Below the pieces are notes generated by a model, which did not search any database, was not told the origin of the DNA, and saw only the letters and a list, made by a program, of their open reading frames with translations. Of a DNA stretch of 64,000 nucleotides, positions 12,600 to 23,282 are shown piece after piece; position 1 is the first letter of the stretch, and every line of letters starts with the position of its first letter. The position numbers and the translations under genes are program-made. Source of the DNA: Ophiosphaerella korrae (lineage: Eukaryota; Ascomycota; Dothideomycetes; Pleosporales; Phaeosphaeriaceae); assembly GCA_028456385.1 (NCBI GenBank), contig JALNQF010000003.1, forward strand, positions 248,001 to 312,000. The letters run 5' to 3'.

Positions 12600-15500
12600 G
12601 CGTTCTAGAGGGTTTTAACTTTAGAACTCCTCTAGTTTCTTAGGGTAATTAAGATTATCCTCTAGTTCCTATATTTCTTCCTATAGTTATCCTTTTTTGT
12701 CTATACCTATCTATTCTACTAAGTAGTAGTTTCTTCTATTTTAGAACTAGTACTATAGGATTTTCTTAACTTCTTATTCTTTTTATTCTCTATACGTGTC
12801 TACTTTGTATACTAGTAGTTCTACTTCTAGTAGTACTTATTCTAGTAGGGCTATATAGAATATTAGGTATATCCTTATCCTTTTTAGTAGCTTTAGTTTA
12901 AATATAACTAGTGTAACTTCTTTCTTAATTTTGTATAGTCTTATTTTAACGTAGTCTAATTTTAAGCTTAGTCTCTTACTTTTAATATTCTTTTATACTA
13001 ACTATACTTTTTCTCTCTCTTAAAATTAGGGTTCCTCTTTATACTTCTTATTATAGTACTTTACTATTTAATTATATAGGAATTCTATATCTTATCTTAG
13101 TTAATTATGTATATCCTTAAGTCTATTAGCGAAGTTTTCTCCTCTTAGAGACTAAGATATCTAATTTCTTAGTGTCTAGTATACGTTAGGTTCGAATCTA
13201 TAGTTCGCAAAAAAGGGCAATACTCCTATTACTACGTTCTTTACACTATTGTATACTAGCTATACTATAGGTAGTAACTATACCTAATTATTCTAGTTGT
13301 AGTTAAGGTAGTATCTTAGGTATTATTCTACTATCTAATTTATTCGTTCTAACTATCTATCTATTTGTAGGTAATATACTATAGACATTGTATATTTAAT
13401 TCCTAATTACGCTGTTATTGTTCCCTATAGTTTTAATATAAATCGTACGTCTCTATCTATAACAATCTTATCTAGTAGTCTATATTAACTAATTATAGTT
13501 CCTAGAACCTAGTATATAGTAACCTCTATCTTACTTTTTTCTTTATATAGTCTAAAGTATATATACTTTGTAAGCTTATCTACTATTATTAAGATTCTAT
13601 TATATTTAACCTCTAATATTAGGTCTTTAGACTTTAGTAACTTTATAATAAAGTCTATTGTAATAACTCCTTATAGTTGTTCTAGTACTTCTACTAGTTA
13701 TAATATTCTATATAGTATATATCTATTATGTTTATTCCTTTAATATTCTATATAGTCTTATAGTACCTCTATTACTAATTATCTTACTTTTAGAATATAG
13801 TAATCTTATAGTAGTCTATCTAATATTTTCTTAATACCTTAGTAACTATATACTAGTAATTTATAGAATTATTGTATAAATTCTCTCTAGATCTTCTTTA
13901 AGATATATATTCTTCTATAGGCTTATGTAAATCCTTTTTAGATTTCTAGTTTCTCTATTTCTTTAGATACTTCTTTTATTATTTTCTAAATCTATTTATC
14001 TAGCTCGCTACTCTTCCTTTTAAGTGTTGTAGCTATTTTATATATATTTAGGACTAAGTATCCTTCTTTGTTCTTAACTAGAACTATACTAGTAGTGCTT
14101 CTTCTTATAAGTCTAGCCTTCTACTAAGGGCGTCTATAAACTAATTGTCTTTCCCTTTTATATATATAATTTCTATATTAAACGTTAACAAGTATTCCTA
14201 CTATCTTATATAGCGTTATAATAATTCTTTATTTATTATAAATCTTATAAGATTCTTGTAGTCTATATAGACCTTTGTCTAATATTTTACTCCTTATAAG
14301 TATACTCTCTATTACTTAAATACTTTGTAGATTACTAGTATTTCTTTATTATAGATTAGGTAGTTAAGTTCTACTATCTTTATTTTCTTAGAGAAGTACT
14401 TAACTAAGTATTCTTTTTTAGTCTCTAAGTCTTCCTGTATTAGTGCTATTCTATAGACTAAGTTAGATACGTCTGTTTTTACTATTACTAGTAGATCTAG
14501 GTTATATATTCTAATAACTAGGTTTTCTATAAACTTCTTCTTAATCTTCTTAAATACCTTATTGTATTCCTTTATCTATTTAAACGGCGTATCCTTTTTT
14601 ATAAGTCTTGTTATTAGTTCTATATCTTTAGACTATCTTACTATTAACTTTCTATAAAAGTTAGCTAGCCTATAAAATTATTATACCTCTTTTAGGTTTC
14701 TTAGTATTAGCTATTTATTAATTAACTTAATCTTCTCTAGATTAATCTTAATCTTTCCTAGTTCTATAATAAACCCTAGGAAATCTATTTCCTTTGTATA
14801 GAACTTGTATTTTCTTATCTTAAGAAATATTTTAGCTTCTACTAGTTTTTCTAGTACTTTATATATATATTATACGTGTTCTTCTTCTATTTCTAAGAAT
14901 ATAAGGATGTTATCTAAGTATATAAATATAAATATATCTAAGTACTCTCTTAGTACTATATTAATCCTTTCTTAGAATACTACTAGTACATTTATTAAGC
15001 TAAATAGTATAACTAAATATTTATATAATCTCTATTATGTTCTAAATACTATTTTCTATTTGTCGCCTTCTTTAATTCTAATTTAGTAATAGGCGTTCTA
15101 GATATCTAACTTTGTAAAGATTGTTACCTTCTATAGTTTATCTTGTATTGCGTCTATCCTTAGTAAGGGGTATTAGTTCTTGTTTATAACTACGTTAGTT
15201 TTTCTAAAGTCTATATAAGGTCTTTTATTACTTGTTCTTTTCTTGTCTATAAAGATAAGTCTATAAGCTACTAAGGATTTAGATTCTCTTATCTATCCCT
15301 TCTTTATTACGTTTTAAATAAATACTTGTTTAATCTTTAATTCTTCTTCTATTTTCTAGTAGACTAGGCTCTACCCTACGTCTTTTCCTTCTTCTATTTC
15401 TATCGCTAAGTCCTATAGTTAATATTCTAGAAAGTAATCTTTAGGTTCTATAAGCTATTCTTCCTATTTCTTATATTCTTCTAAGAATTCTCCCTTATAG

Positions 15501-16900
15501 GTGTTCTTGTAGGCCTTTAACGTGTCTATTCTATAGTAGTTAATCTTCTCTATCCTCTAATTAATATATAGGTTAGTTATCTATAACTATAGTATACCTA
15601 ATATTATATCTTGTTTATTATTAATTGTTATTATGTCTATAACTATGTTCTTAATTTCTAGTCCTTCTAACCTTAGTGTTAAAGGTGCTGTCTCGAACCG
15701 TATTAGTTCCTAGAATAGTTTTCCTTTAATTATACTTAGTTGTTAAGGGTATTTCTTTGTTGTATACTTTATTCCCTATATTTCTACAAACTTCTTTAAT
15801 ATAAAGTTTCTCGTAGCTCTACTATTAATTATTAACTATACTTTCTTTCTTTAGTATATACTTGTTTTTGTAATATATAGGCCTCCTATACCTTCTAGTT
15901 TTTCTTACTTAAGCAACTTTATAAATTATCTATCTTTCTAGGGCTATAGGCCTACTTTAAGTTTATATTCTTTGTGTTTTAGATATTTATCGTATATATA
16001 TTTGTACTATAGTCCTCTTTAGACACATTTCTTAGATAGTTTTAGGCCTAGTCTTACTACTATATATCTATCTTCTAGGATTACTTCTTATCCTTAGATA
16101 TTTTCTATTAGAATTACTCTTATATAGTTATAGCCTTTTCTCCTTATAGGCTATACGCTATTTTTTACTTTAGGGTTTCTATATATAATATAATTCTTAT
16201 CTAGGTATAATATCTATAATACTTTAAAGTATACTAGGTATTTTAGATCTATTATTTTATTATCCTCTTCTTAGTATTTACTTCTACTAGGTATATCTAT
16301 TATTAGGATATAGTATACTACTAGTACTCTTAGTATATAGGCTTTATTAATCTATTACGTCTTTTTTATAAAGTATTACTACTCTCTTTATATAGGTATT
16401 CTTCTTACTATAACTATATATTACTTTATCTATTCTTAAAATAGTATAAACTTTATTTCTTTAAGATTGCGTTCTTTCTAGTCTTTGTACGCTTTCTCTA
16501 TACTTATAACTAGTAAGTATTTCTAAACAAACTTCTATTCTTTATTTTATTCCTCTATATTACTTATTATATAGCTATTGTAACTATATATTATTAGCTA
16601 GGTATACTCTATATCTCTTATACTAACTTATCTCTTACTTCCTTACAGTCCTTTAGAGGTAGTTGTAGTAGTCTCTTTATCTAGTGCTAGTCCTTCGGCC
16701 TAGATTAATAGTACTAGGGGCTCTTCCCCTTCTAGATCTTCTACTAGTAGGTCTATTACTTAGGCTATTTCTTCTAGCTAAGCTTTTATTCTTTCTTTTA
16801 TTATAGCTACTCTTTATCTCTATTATAAAAAGTATCTTACTCCCTATTTACTAGAAAGATATATATAGTAGTTGTCTTTATAACAAAAGGTCTAATAGAG
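12600..16900 (-). pseudogene. Element D pol (RT and integrase), RIP-inactivated
   Basis: The reverse transcriptase box reads Phe-Ile-Tyr-Leu-Asp-Asn-Ile-Leu at 14903-14926 on the minus strand, with the same Asp-to-Asn change as in element C. The integrase signature Tyr-x-Gln-x-Asp-x-x-x-Glu-Arg-x-Asn lies at 13335-13376. Stops are frequent in all frames. Gene limits are estimates from colinearity with element C. Confidence 0.8.
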
Positions 16901-16924
16901 TATTACGTATTATATTTCTTTACT

Positions 16925-18050
16925 CTTAGCTACCTTCTCTTAAAGTTTAGCCTATACTTATAGTACTTCTTTCTTCTTTTTAGTTATCTTTAACTAAGTT
17001 TCTTTCTTTAGGTTCTTATTCTTGTAGTCCTTTATAAAGTATCTTAGTTTCCTGTATTTATAATATGCTATATCCTTCTTCTTTTATAATTAGTAGTCTT
17101 TTGTATAGTAGCCTAGTTTACTACAATTAAAGTACGTAAAGTCTTTATTCTTCTTTTTCTTTCTATCTTTATTAGCGTTAAGAATTATAGGGTCTCTCTT
17201 ATTATAGTTCTAGGTATAACCTCTATATTTATTCTTCTTTTATTCTTAAAGATTATCGTTAATTTATATTACCTATTACTTTAGGGCTTCTAGTATCCTT
17301 AGTTTCTCTATATATATTATCTTATATTAGATCTTAGAGTTTAGTTCTTACTTAAATTGTAATATTAAAGCTAACTTATTCTATTCTATATTCTAGAATA
17401 GTTATTTAAACTATAATATATACTTTAGAACACTTTAACTTTATATAAGCTTTTCTAGCTATTCTTTAGCTTATTAGGTAACATCTATATCCTTAAATAC
17501 TACTCTTATTTATTTAGTAAAGTACTCGTAACTTCTAAAAATAGCTCTAGTTTTATCCTTCTAGGTTATTAGAGAGTGTATCGTGTAGTCTATCTAGTAA
17601 GGTTTATACTATCTTATCGCGTCTTCCTTAAGGTGCAACCTAATATATATTACCTTTTTTTCTTCTATGTTAAAGTATAGTACTTGTATATCTATCTAGA
17701 GTTATACTAAAGTAATAAAAGGTCTTAGTTTTTCCCTTATTCTATTAAACTTCTTAAGAATAGGTATCTTAGGTAGTTTCTTTGTCGTACTTATTACTAG
17801 ATGTTGTATAATTAGTTCTATCTAATTCTAACCTTTAATAATAGCTTTAATCTATGCTTTATTCTACTTTACGTAATCTTATAGTTCTTTGTTCTATATT
17901 TCTAAAGTATTAATTACTATTTTTATATCTTCTTTATCTAAGATTAGATTGTTAATTTAGTCCTTAATTATTTCCTATACAGTACTATTAGACTTATAAC
18001 TACTCTTAGGGGCTTTGCTTATTTTAGTTAAACTTTCTACTATCGTATTA
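16925..18050 (-). pseudogene. Element D gag, RIP-inactivated
   Basis: Colinear with the gag relics at 2340-3459 and 8900-10030, with zinc knuckle remnants near 17040-17140. No open frame remains. Confidence 0.68.
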
Positions 18051-18104
18051 GCTAGACTGTGCGCTACTTACGCTTCGCTTCTCGCAATAACTAGATTAGC
18101 AAGG

Positions 18105-18533
18105 TGTTACAGGTTATTACTAGGGTTAACTTCCTAGTACCTAAAGAGTATTAGTAGATTAAGAGTTAATAGTAAAAGCTTAAGTTATAATCTATAATAA
18201 CTTATAAACAATAGAAGATGTTTTGCAACTATCCTGTATTAGCGTTCTATAGTTAAGGGATTGAATTGCCAATGCTATCCTAACGATGCGCATCTTACTA
18301 ACTATATACTCGTCGTAATCTGTAATCTATAGTTGCCAAGACTAGCAGATCACAGATCGTCTTGATCTGTAATCTGTTGATGCCAAGAGTCTATAGATTA
18401 CGGATTAGCCTAGGTGTCCCAGTTATGTGTGGTCTCCCAATCGAGGTCGTTACCCTGCTCGTCCCATGCTTCGTCAGCACCTAGGTCGGGACTGATTGGT
18501 TCTATCTCGATTTCTTCTGTTACACCCGTAACA
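18105..18533 (-). repeat. 5' LTR of element D (429 bp, outer part spared by RIP)
   Basis: Begins TGTTAC and ends GTAACA, a perfect 6-bp inverted terminus. From about 18230 rightward, CpA dinucleotides and GC content reappear, including AATCTGTAATCTGTTGATG near 18365-18385, while the left LTR is TA-rich at the same sites. The preserved part is the best guide to the ancestral LTR. Confidence 0.92.
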
Positions 18534-19059
18534 TTATACGCAAGCTCATCTTGAGTATGCTAAGGAGGATTCAAGCTTGTAGGCGCGCGCGAGGCTAGCA
18601 GACTAAATATTAATTCAGTTTTCTTTAAATACATTAATAAAAACTGAGTTTCTATATAATTTCAGGTGGTGGGTGGTTGCGAACGATGAGGCGTCAATCT
18701 CGTGTTGGGCGCGCACGTGCCACGCTGTGCTAAACTTATGTCCAGTCATTGTAGCAGTCACGAGTGAGAAGGGAAGATCAGAAGGACGACATTCGAAACA
18801 TATCTGACATGGCTCTAGAACACGGACTCGACTTGCGGCAGCTCTACGACGACTAAGACCCCGACCTCATCTCGCGAGACATAAAGTTAGGCGTGGCTCG
18901 GCGTTTTATACGCGACGTCGGATACTGGGTTCAGCAGCAGGTGGGAGCTAATGGTAGAGTTACTACAGAATGAGGCAAATCAGCGTCCCTTAGCTTATTG
19001 CGCCATAACTTTATATAGCATCCGCTTTAGACTAGATATAAATACGCGCAAGTTCAAAA
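18534..19059. other. Gene-free flank of the retrotransposon stack
   Basis: Normal-GC sequence with no convincing gene. A short imperfect inverted repeat around TTAATTCAGTTTTC and AAAAACTGAGTT (about 18609-18655) could be the end of a small DNA transposon, possibly the one whose transposase follows. Confidence 0.4.
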
Positions 19060-20032
19060 CTCCTCTACTGTAATCCCGGCGTGCCTGGAGTGGCCTTTAG
19101 CGCTGTCCTGCTTTTCGCCTACCATGTCTATGCACCATTCTAGGAACGTATCAAACCCTTGCTCCGGCGCATCTTCGAAGGCATGCCAGTTCTTCTTGAT
19201 AAACGCCCTCAGCTCAGCAAAGGACTCTTCAATCGGGTTTTATATTAGATAAGTAAGGCAGTAGGTACATCAGCTTGGTGCTAGCATTGCAGCACATCTG
19301 CTCGGGTCGCTCCGTGTGGTGGGACGATGCATTATCTATCACGAGCACAGACTTTGGTTCTAGCCACCACCGCAATGGGAGGAGCAGCTGCTCTATATAG
19401 TCCTCAAACATGGCGCTGTCTGTCAAACCCTAGAACACTTGTAAGAGCATGATCCCGGCCTAAGTGCAGGCCGGCAGAATCTGACATCGCTGATCGCGGT
19501 AGAACTTAGCAACCTGAACTAGTGCTACGCTATAAGGCGACCAGCCCATTCGCCTGAAGTCGATGCGCTTGCCGCAGCCAGACTCATCGGTAAAGACAAG
19601 GTAGTACGACTAGAACTGTGTCAGGTTGCAGAGGTAAAAGTCTCGCAGGTCTGCGTTCTGCTCCTTCGCGATCTGCCGGACTACCTTCTTCGACCATCCC
19701 ACCAACTTCAAGGTTCCGCTAATGCTGTGTATAGAGATGAGGATGCCAAACTCGTCCCACAGGAAGAGCGCCATATCCTCTTAATACAGACTTAGCTTCT
19801 CAAGCAAGTGCTCGCATAACGCGTCTAGCATAGGCAGCATAATCGATCATTGCCTCATACCGCCGTTTGCAAGAGCTTTCGTAATGTGGAGGTGACGGAG
19901 ATTAGACCGTATCGCTTCAACGGAACGCTTGCTACGACCGGCTGCTGTGGCCATTTGCGCCGCCCTAAGTGTTTTAGCGAGGATCATGTCGCAGATAAGG
20001 TCATGCTGTGCTACTGCGAGACATGGCGCCAT
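19060..20032 (-). pseudogene. Tc1/mariner-type DDE transposase relic
   Basis: A broken transposase read from right to left. The N-terminal helix-turn-helix-like part (20032-19850) contains AAGRSKRSVEAIRSNL and is followed by in-frame stops. The catalytic core keeps VFTDESG (about 19580-19600, first Asp), VLVIDNASSHH (about 19308-19345, second Asp) and a downstream PIEESFAELRAF block (about 19206-19245, the acidic third position), the pattern of fungal Tc1/mariner/IS630-like DDE endonucleases. The second and third blocks are in different frames because of a frameshift near 19235, and stops interrupt the middle. Unlike the Gypsy elements it is not AT-biased, so it was probably single-copy when it decayed or arrived after RIP. 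Confidence 0.78.
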
Positions 20033-20576
20033 ATTCCTAGGTTAATCTATGCAGTATTTATATCGGTTCTTATTCTCTACAATGTGTAGCTGCTGCCCGC
20101 AAGTAGGCAAACATCTACCGTCTAAAGGCGATCGAAACACAGCGTAGTGTAAGGACTAGCAAACATAGACATCGCATCGCGTTGCTGTATGAAACTGGCG
20201 ATAGATGAAGTCCCCGCTTGTCAGTTTTTGTATAGAACGTCGGTGCAATCAAGAATTTTCAATGTCCCTGTGAGATGGCGAAGAAAACGGGGTCAAAGGT
20301 GCTAGGCAAAGCCACATTGCGCCACAGCGGCTACCGTTCAGCTGAGCCATGTCAGGATAGCTTCGACAACAACACAACGCATCTGATTTCATGTACATTC
20401 CCTTTCTCTCGCCAGACGAATCCTCACCAAAAAGAGGATTTTTCTATAATAACTCATAGTAAAGTGCCGATAGATATCCTTGAGTGCTGTTACAAGCCTT
20501 GTCCACAGCACTAGAGTATGCGCACGAAGCTGTCGTAAGTTAATCAACGCTAAACAGTAGCGCGCGGGTCGCATCG
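20033..20576. other. Intergenic sequence between transposase relic and NLR gene
   Basis: No coding sequence supported. It contains the 5' flank of the NLR gene; no clear TATA box or repeat was seen. A stretch at 20232-20245 resembles the possible inverted terminus near 18640. Confidence 0.4.
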
Positions 20577-22361
20577 ATGGAGTCTCCTCATGGTCATACC
20601 ATATCGTATATCGGCAACCGAGCGGAGGGCGACTCGACCAACATCTACGGCAATGTCTATGGCGACGTGCGCTTCTCCGACAGGTCTGGCGGACCAGACT
20701 GCAACCAATGTCCCCGTGACCTGCGAGTCACTGACCCGCGCGAAGACCGGGCAAGGATCGAAGGTGACAAGGACGGGCTGCTTAGAGACTGTTATGCCTG
20801 GATCCTACACGAAGCTAGCTTCCAGCGGTGGAGGACGCAGGGCGAGTCGCGGCTGCTGTGGATCCGAGGCGACCCAGGCAAAGGCAAAACTATGATGGCA
20901 ATGGGTCTGATCGCTGAGCTGTCGCAAGGACCTAAGGCTAGGCTGTCGTCAAGGACGATGTCGAAGATAATGGCCAGACTGAAGCTTGGCTCTCAGCCAT
21001 GTCTGTTGGCCTACTTCTTCTGCCAGAACACACGGCCAGAGCTTAACAACGCAGTGTCAGTCCTTCGTGGGCTCATCTACCTGCTCGTCGCGCAAAGGCC
21101 GCAGCTCATGCGACATGTACAGAAACGGTACGAGACTGTGGGAAGCAAGCTTTTCGAAGGGCCCAGCGCCATTCACGCGCTGAGAGAGATACTATCAGAC
21201 ATACTCAACGGTTCAACTCTACCGGTGACGTACCTGATAGTAGACGCCCTCGACGAGTGTACAACTGGCCTGTCTGCTCTTCTCCGTATTATCACTGACG
21301 GCAGCCTTGCGCGGCAGCCAAGAGTCAAGTGGCTAGTAACAAGCCGCAACCTACCGGAGATCGAGCAGTATCTGCAGCCCGACTCGGCCGGCGTCAAGGT
21401 CAGCCTTGAAGTTAGCGCAAACCAGGTATCGAAAGCGGTGGCTGCATTTATCAATTTTAAAGTACAGCGCTTGGCAACCGTAAAGAAGTATGATGCTAGG
21501 TTGCAGACAGATGTACAGCTGCTGCTGCGCGACAAAGCAGAAGGCACGTTTCTGTGGGTTTCGCTGGTGTGCAAAGAGATAGAGTGTGTGCCGCTCTACC
21601 GTACCCGGGAGGTGTTGCAGGCGATGCCACGCGGACTAGACCCGTTGTACAACCGGATGATGGCACAGATCTCGGGGCAGGACGACGTCAAGACAGCAGA
21701 GTACTGCAAAGACGTTCTTCGAGCAGTTACTGTCGCCTTCCGGCCCCTGCGTCTGAGAGAACTCGTTGTAGTAGCTGGCCTCCCGAGTGACCAGTTTGAT
21801 CACCCCCAGGTAGTGGCTGACCTAGTGAGTCACTGTGGCTCCTTTCTTACTACCCGCCAAGATACTGTATTCTTTATCCACCTTTCTGCCAAAGACTATC
21901 TTACATCAGGTAACGGGCGGCATGTGTTCGGTGGTGGCGCAGTAGTAGAGGAGCACGGGCAGGTTACCTGTCGCCTACTTAATGCGATGCGCAGCTTGCT
22001 GCGAAGAGATATGTGCGACTTAGAGAAGCTAGGAGCGCAGACGAAGGGGTTAGCAAGGCGGGTGGAGGACAGCGTTCTCGGGCAGATCGCATATGCATGC
22101 GAGTACTGGGTCGATCATTTGTGCGACTCGAATCTCACGTCTTCCGCGAGGTCTAAAGATGTACTACAGGATGGAGGTATTGTTGATCTGTTTCTGCAGG
22201 AGAAGTTTCTCTACTGGCTAGAAGCTCTAAGTCTGTGCGAGAGCATGTCGAAAAGTATTGTCTCTATAGGGAAGCTCCGGTCACTGACACAAGTGCGTTC
22301 GGCAATTGCTATAGTCGCAGAAACTGTTAGGCTAATAGATACTAGGGAAGAGAAGAAATAA
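20577..22361 (+). CDS. NACHT-domain STAND protein (NLR), N-terminal part; separated from its WD40 part by a frameshift
   Basis: Predicted protein of 594 aa. The NACHT module has Walker A WIRGDPGKGKT (residues 95-105), Walker B YLIVDALDEC (219-228) and a WLVTSR sensor block (242-247), followed by a helical region with FIHLSAKDYL (433-442) and YACEYWVDHL (516-525), the arrangement of fungal HET-E/NWD-type NLRs. The N-terminus is short: a Gly/Asn-rich stretch (residues 8-32, including IYGNVYGD) instead of a HET or HeLo effector domain. The ORF stops at 22359, but the next frame continues the same family architecture into WD40 repeats. Such proteins act as signal-transducing ATPases in non-self recognition and programmed cell death. 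Either the gene is disrupted, or a truncated product and a separate WD40 ORF are made; an unrecognised intron is less likely. Confidence 0.85.
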   Translation: MESPHGHTISYIGNRAEGDSTNIYGNVYGDVRFSDRSGGPDCNQCPRDLRVTDPREDRARIEGDKDGLLRDCYAWILHEASFQRWRTQGESRLLWIRGDPGKGKTMMAMGLIAELSQGPKARLSSRTMSKIMARLKLGSQPCLLAYFFCQNTRPELNNAVSVLRGLIYLLVAQRPQLMRHVQKRYETVGSKLFEGPSAIHALREILSDILNGSTLPVTYLIVDALDECTTGLSALLRIITDGSLARQPRVKWLVTSRNLPEIEQYLQPDSAGVKVSLEVSANQVSKAVAAFINFKVQRLATVKKYDARLQTDVQLLLRDKAEGTFLWVSLVCKEIECVPLYRTREVLQAMPRGLDPLYNRMMAQISGQDDVKTAEYCKDVLRAVTVAFRPLRLRELVVVAGLPSDQFDHPQVVADLVSHCGSFLTTRQDTVFFIHLSAKDYLTSGNGRHVFGGGAVVEEHGQVTCRLLNAMRSLLRRDMCDLEKLGAQTKGLARRVEDSVLGQIAYACEYWVDHLCDSNLTSSARSKDVLQDGGIVDLFLQEKFLYWLEALSLCESMSKSIVSIGKLRSLTQVRSAIAIVAETVRLIDTREEKK

Positions 22362-22373
22362 GCACATTTGCTA

Positions 22374-23212
22374 AGCTGGTTAAGGATGCACATCGGTTTG
22401 CTATGTATCACAAGAGAGCTATTGAGGCCAGCGCACTGCAGGCGTATGTGTCTGCATTGCTCTTTAGTCCAAAGAAGAGTTTAGTAAGGAGGCTTTTTCA
22501 GCATGAAGAGCCAGATAACATTATAATTATACCATCTATGGATGACAGCTGGAGCACGTGCCTGCAGACGCTCGAGGGCCATAGCGGCGGAGTCAACTCA
22601 GTGGCCTTCTCGTACAACTCGGCCCAGCTGGCATCGGCGTCGGACGACAGAACTGTCAAGATCTGGGATGCGAGCAGCGGCACGTGCCTGCAGACGCTCA
22701 GGGGCCACAGCAACGGGGTCAGGTCAGTGGCCTTCTCGCACAACTCGGCCCAGCTGGCATCGGCGTCGGACGACAGCACGGTCAAGATCTGGGATGCGAG
22801 CAGCGGTGTGTGCCTGCAGACGCTCAGGGGCCATAGCAGCAGGGTCAGTTCAGTGGCCTTCTCGCACAACTCGGCCCAGCTGGCATCGGCGTCGTATGAC
22901 AGAACTGTCAAGATCTGGGATGCGAGCAGCAGTGCGTGCCTGCAGACGCTCGAGGGTTATACCAGTCAGCTCAGCTCAGATAGTCTTATCTCTATTGTTG
23001 CGTCGCTATACTCTGGTAAACTAGTGACAAAACAAAAGCTATCTATCTATCAGAAGCCAACGCTTAGTGCATATAGCACCTGGATTTCCGTTAATGCCCA
23101 AAATCCGTTGTGGCTCCCAACAGAGTATAGACCTGTGTGCTCAGCCGTGTCAGAAAGATGTGTTGGTTTAGCTACAGGGTCTGGAAAGGTTTGGATATGT
23201 CGCTTGAAGTGA
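22374..23212 (+). pseudogene. WD40-repeat C-terminal half of the NLR, in a shifted frame
   Basis: The frame opens before the first Met at 22403: the linker beginning FAKLVKDAHRFAMYHKR is readable from 22372-22374, directly after the stop of the NACHT ORF. It reads through a linker containing LLFSPKKSLVRRLF into three complete 42-residue WD40 repeats (22559-22936) and the start of a fourth, then a degenerate tail ending in GSGKVWICRLK, which matches the usual C-terminus of this NLR class. The offset from the upstream frame equals a 1-bp loss or 2-bp gain in the purine run at about 22345-22360. On its own it lacks a nucleotide-binding domain. It could be translated from the Met at 22403 (269 aa), but the simplest reading is one broken NACHT-WD40 gene. 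Confidence 0.75.
22559..22970 (+). repeat. 126-bp near-identical WD40 tandem repeats (3 full plus a partial copy)
   Basis: Units start at 22559, 22685, 22811 and 22937, exactly 126 bp apart, each beginning TGCCTGCAGACGCTC. The copies are nearly identical in DNA, differing mainly in codons for the residues after GHS, the residue before NSAQ, the pair before TVKIW, and the last residues of the blade (SSGT, SSGV, SSSA). High identity is typical of fungal NLR repeats that recombine and change number. Confidence 0.9.
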
Positions 23213-23282
23213 TATGTATTGCCTAAATGCTATACTTACCCCTCTTGTTCAAAAGATTGGTACTCATAAAGGGACGGAGATG

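Larger units (their letters stand above)
11512..18533 (-). mobile_element. Element D: complete Ty3/Gypsy retrotransposon, 429-bp LTRs, 5-bp TSD TTATA
   Basis: A complete element of 7022 bp. Both LTRs are 429 bp (11512-11940 and 18105-18533) and the host repeat TTATA lies at 11507-11511 and 18534-18538. The right LTR keeps intact TGTTAC/GTAACA termini. On the minus strand the order is 5' LTR, gag (about 18050-16925), pol (about 16900-12600) and 3' LTR, with a polypurine tract antisense at 11941-11954. The interior is heavily RIP-mutated, but the outer 300 bp of the right LTR is nearly normal in GC, so the element marks the edge of the RIP-affected block. Confidence 0.92.

Noticed and set aside
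1..18533. CRISPR-like arrays in the AT-rich repeats
   Set aside because: The regularly spaced units are adjacent tandem repeats within LTRs, without unique spacers, in a fungal genome.
1..18533. Starship-type giant mobile element cargo carrying the NLR and accessory genes
   Set aside because: No DUF3435 tyrosine recombinase captain and no matching boundaries were seen in the window.
22498..23024. Repetitive frames antisense or shifted to the WD40 repeats
   Set aside because: Frame shadows of the 126-bp repeat, which is a multiple of three and therefore stays open in several frames.
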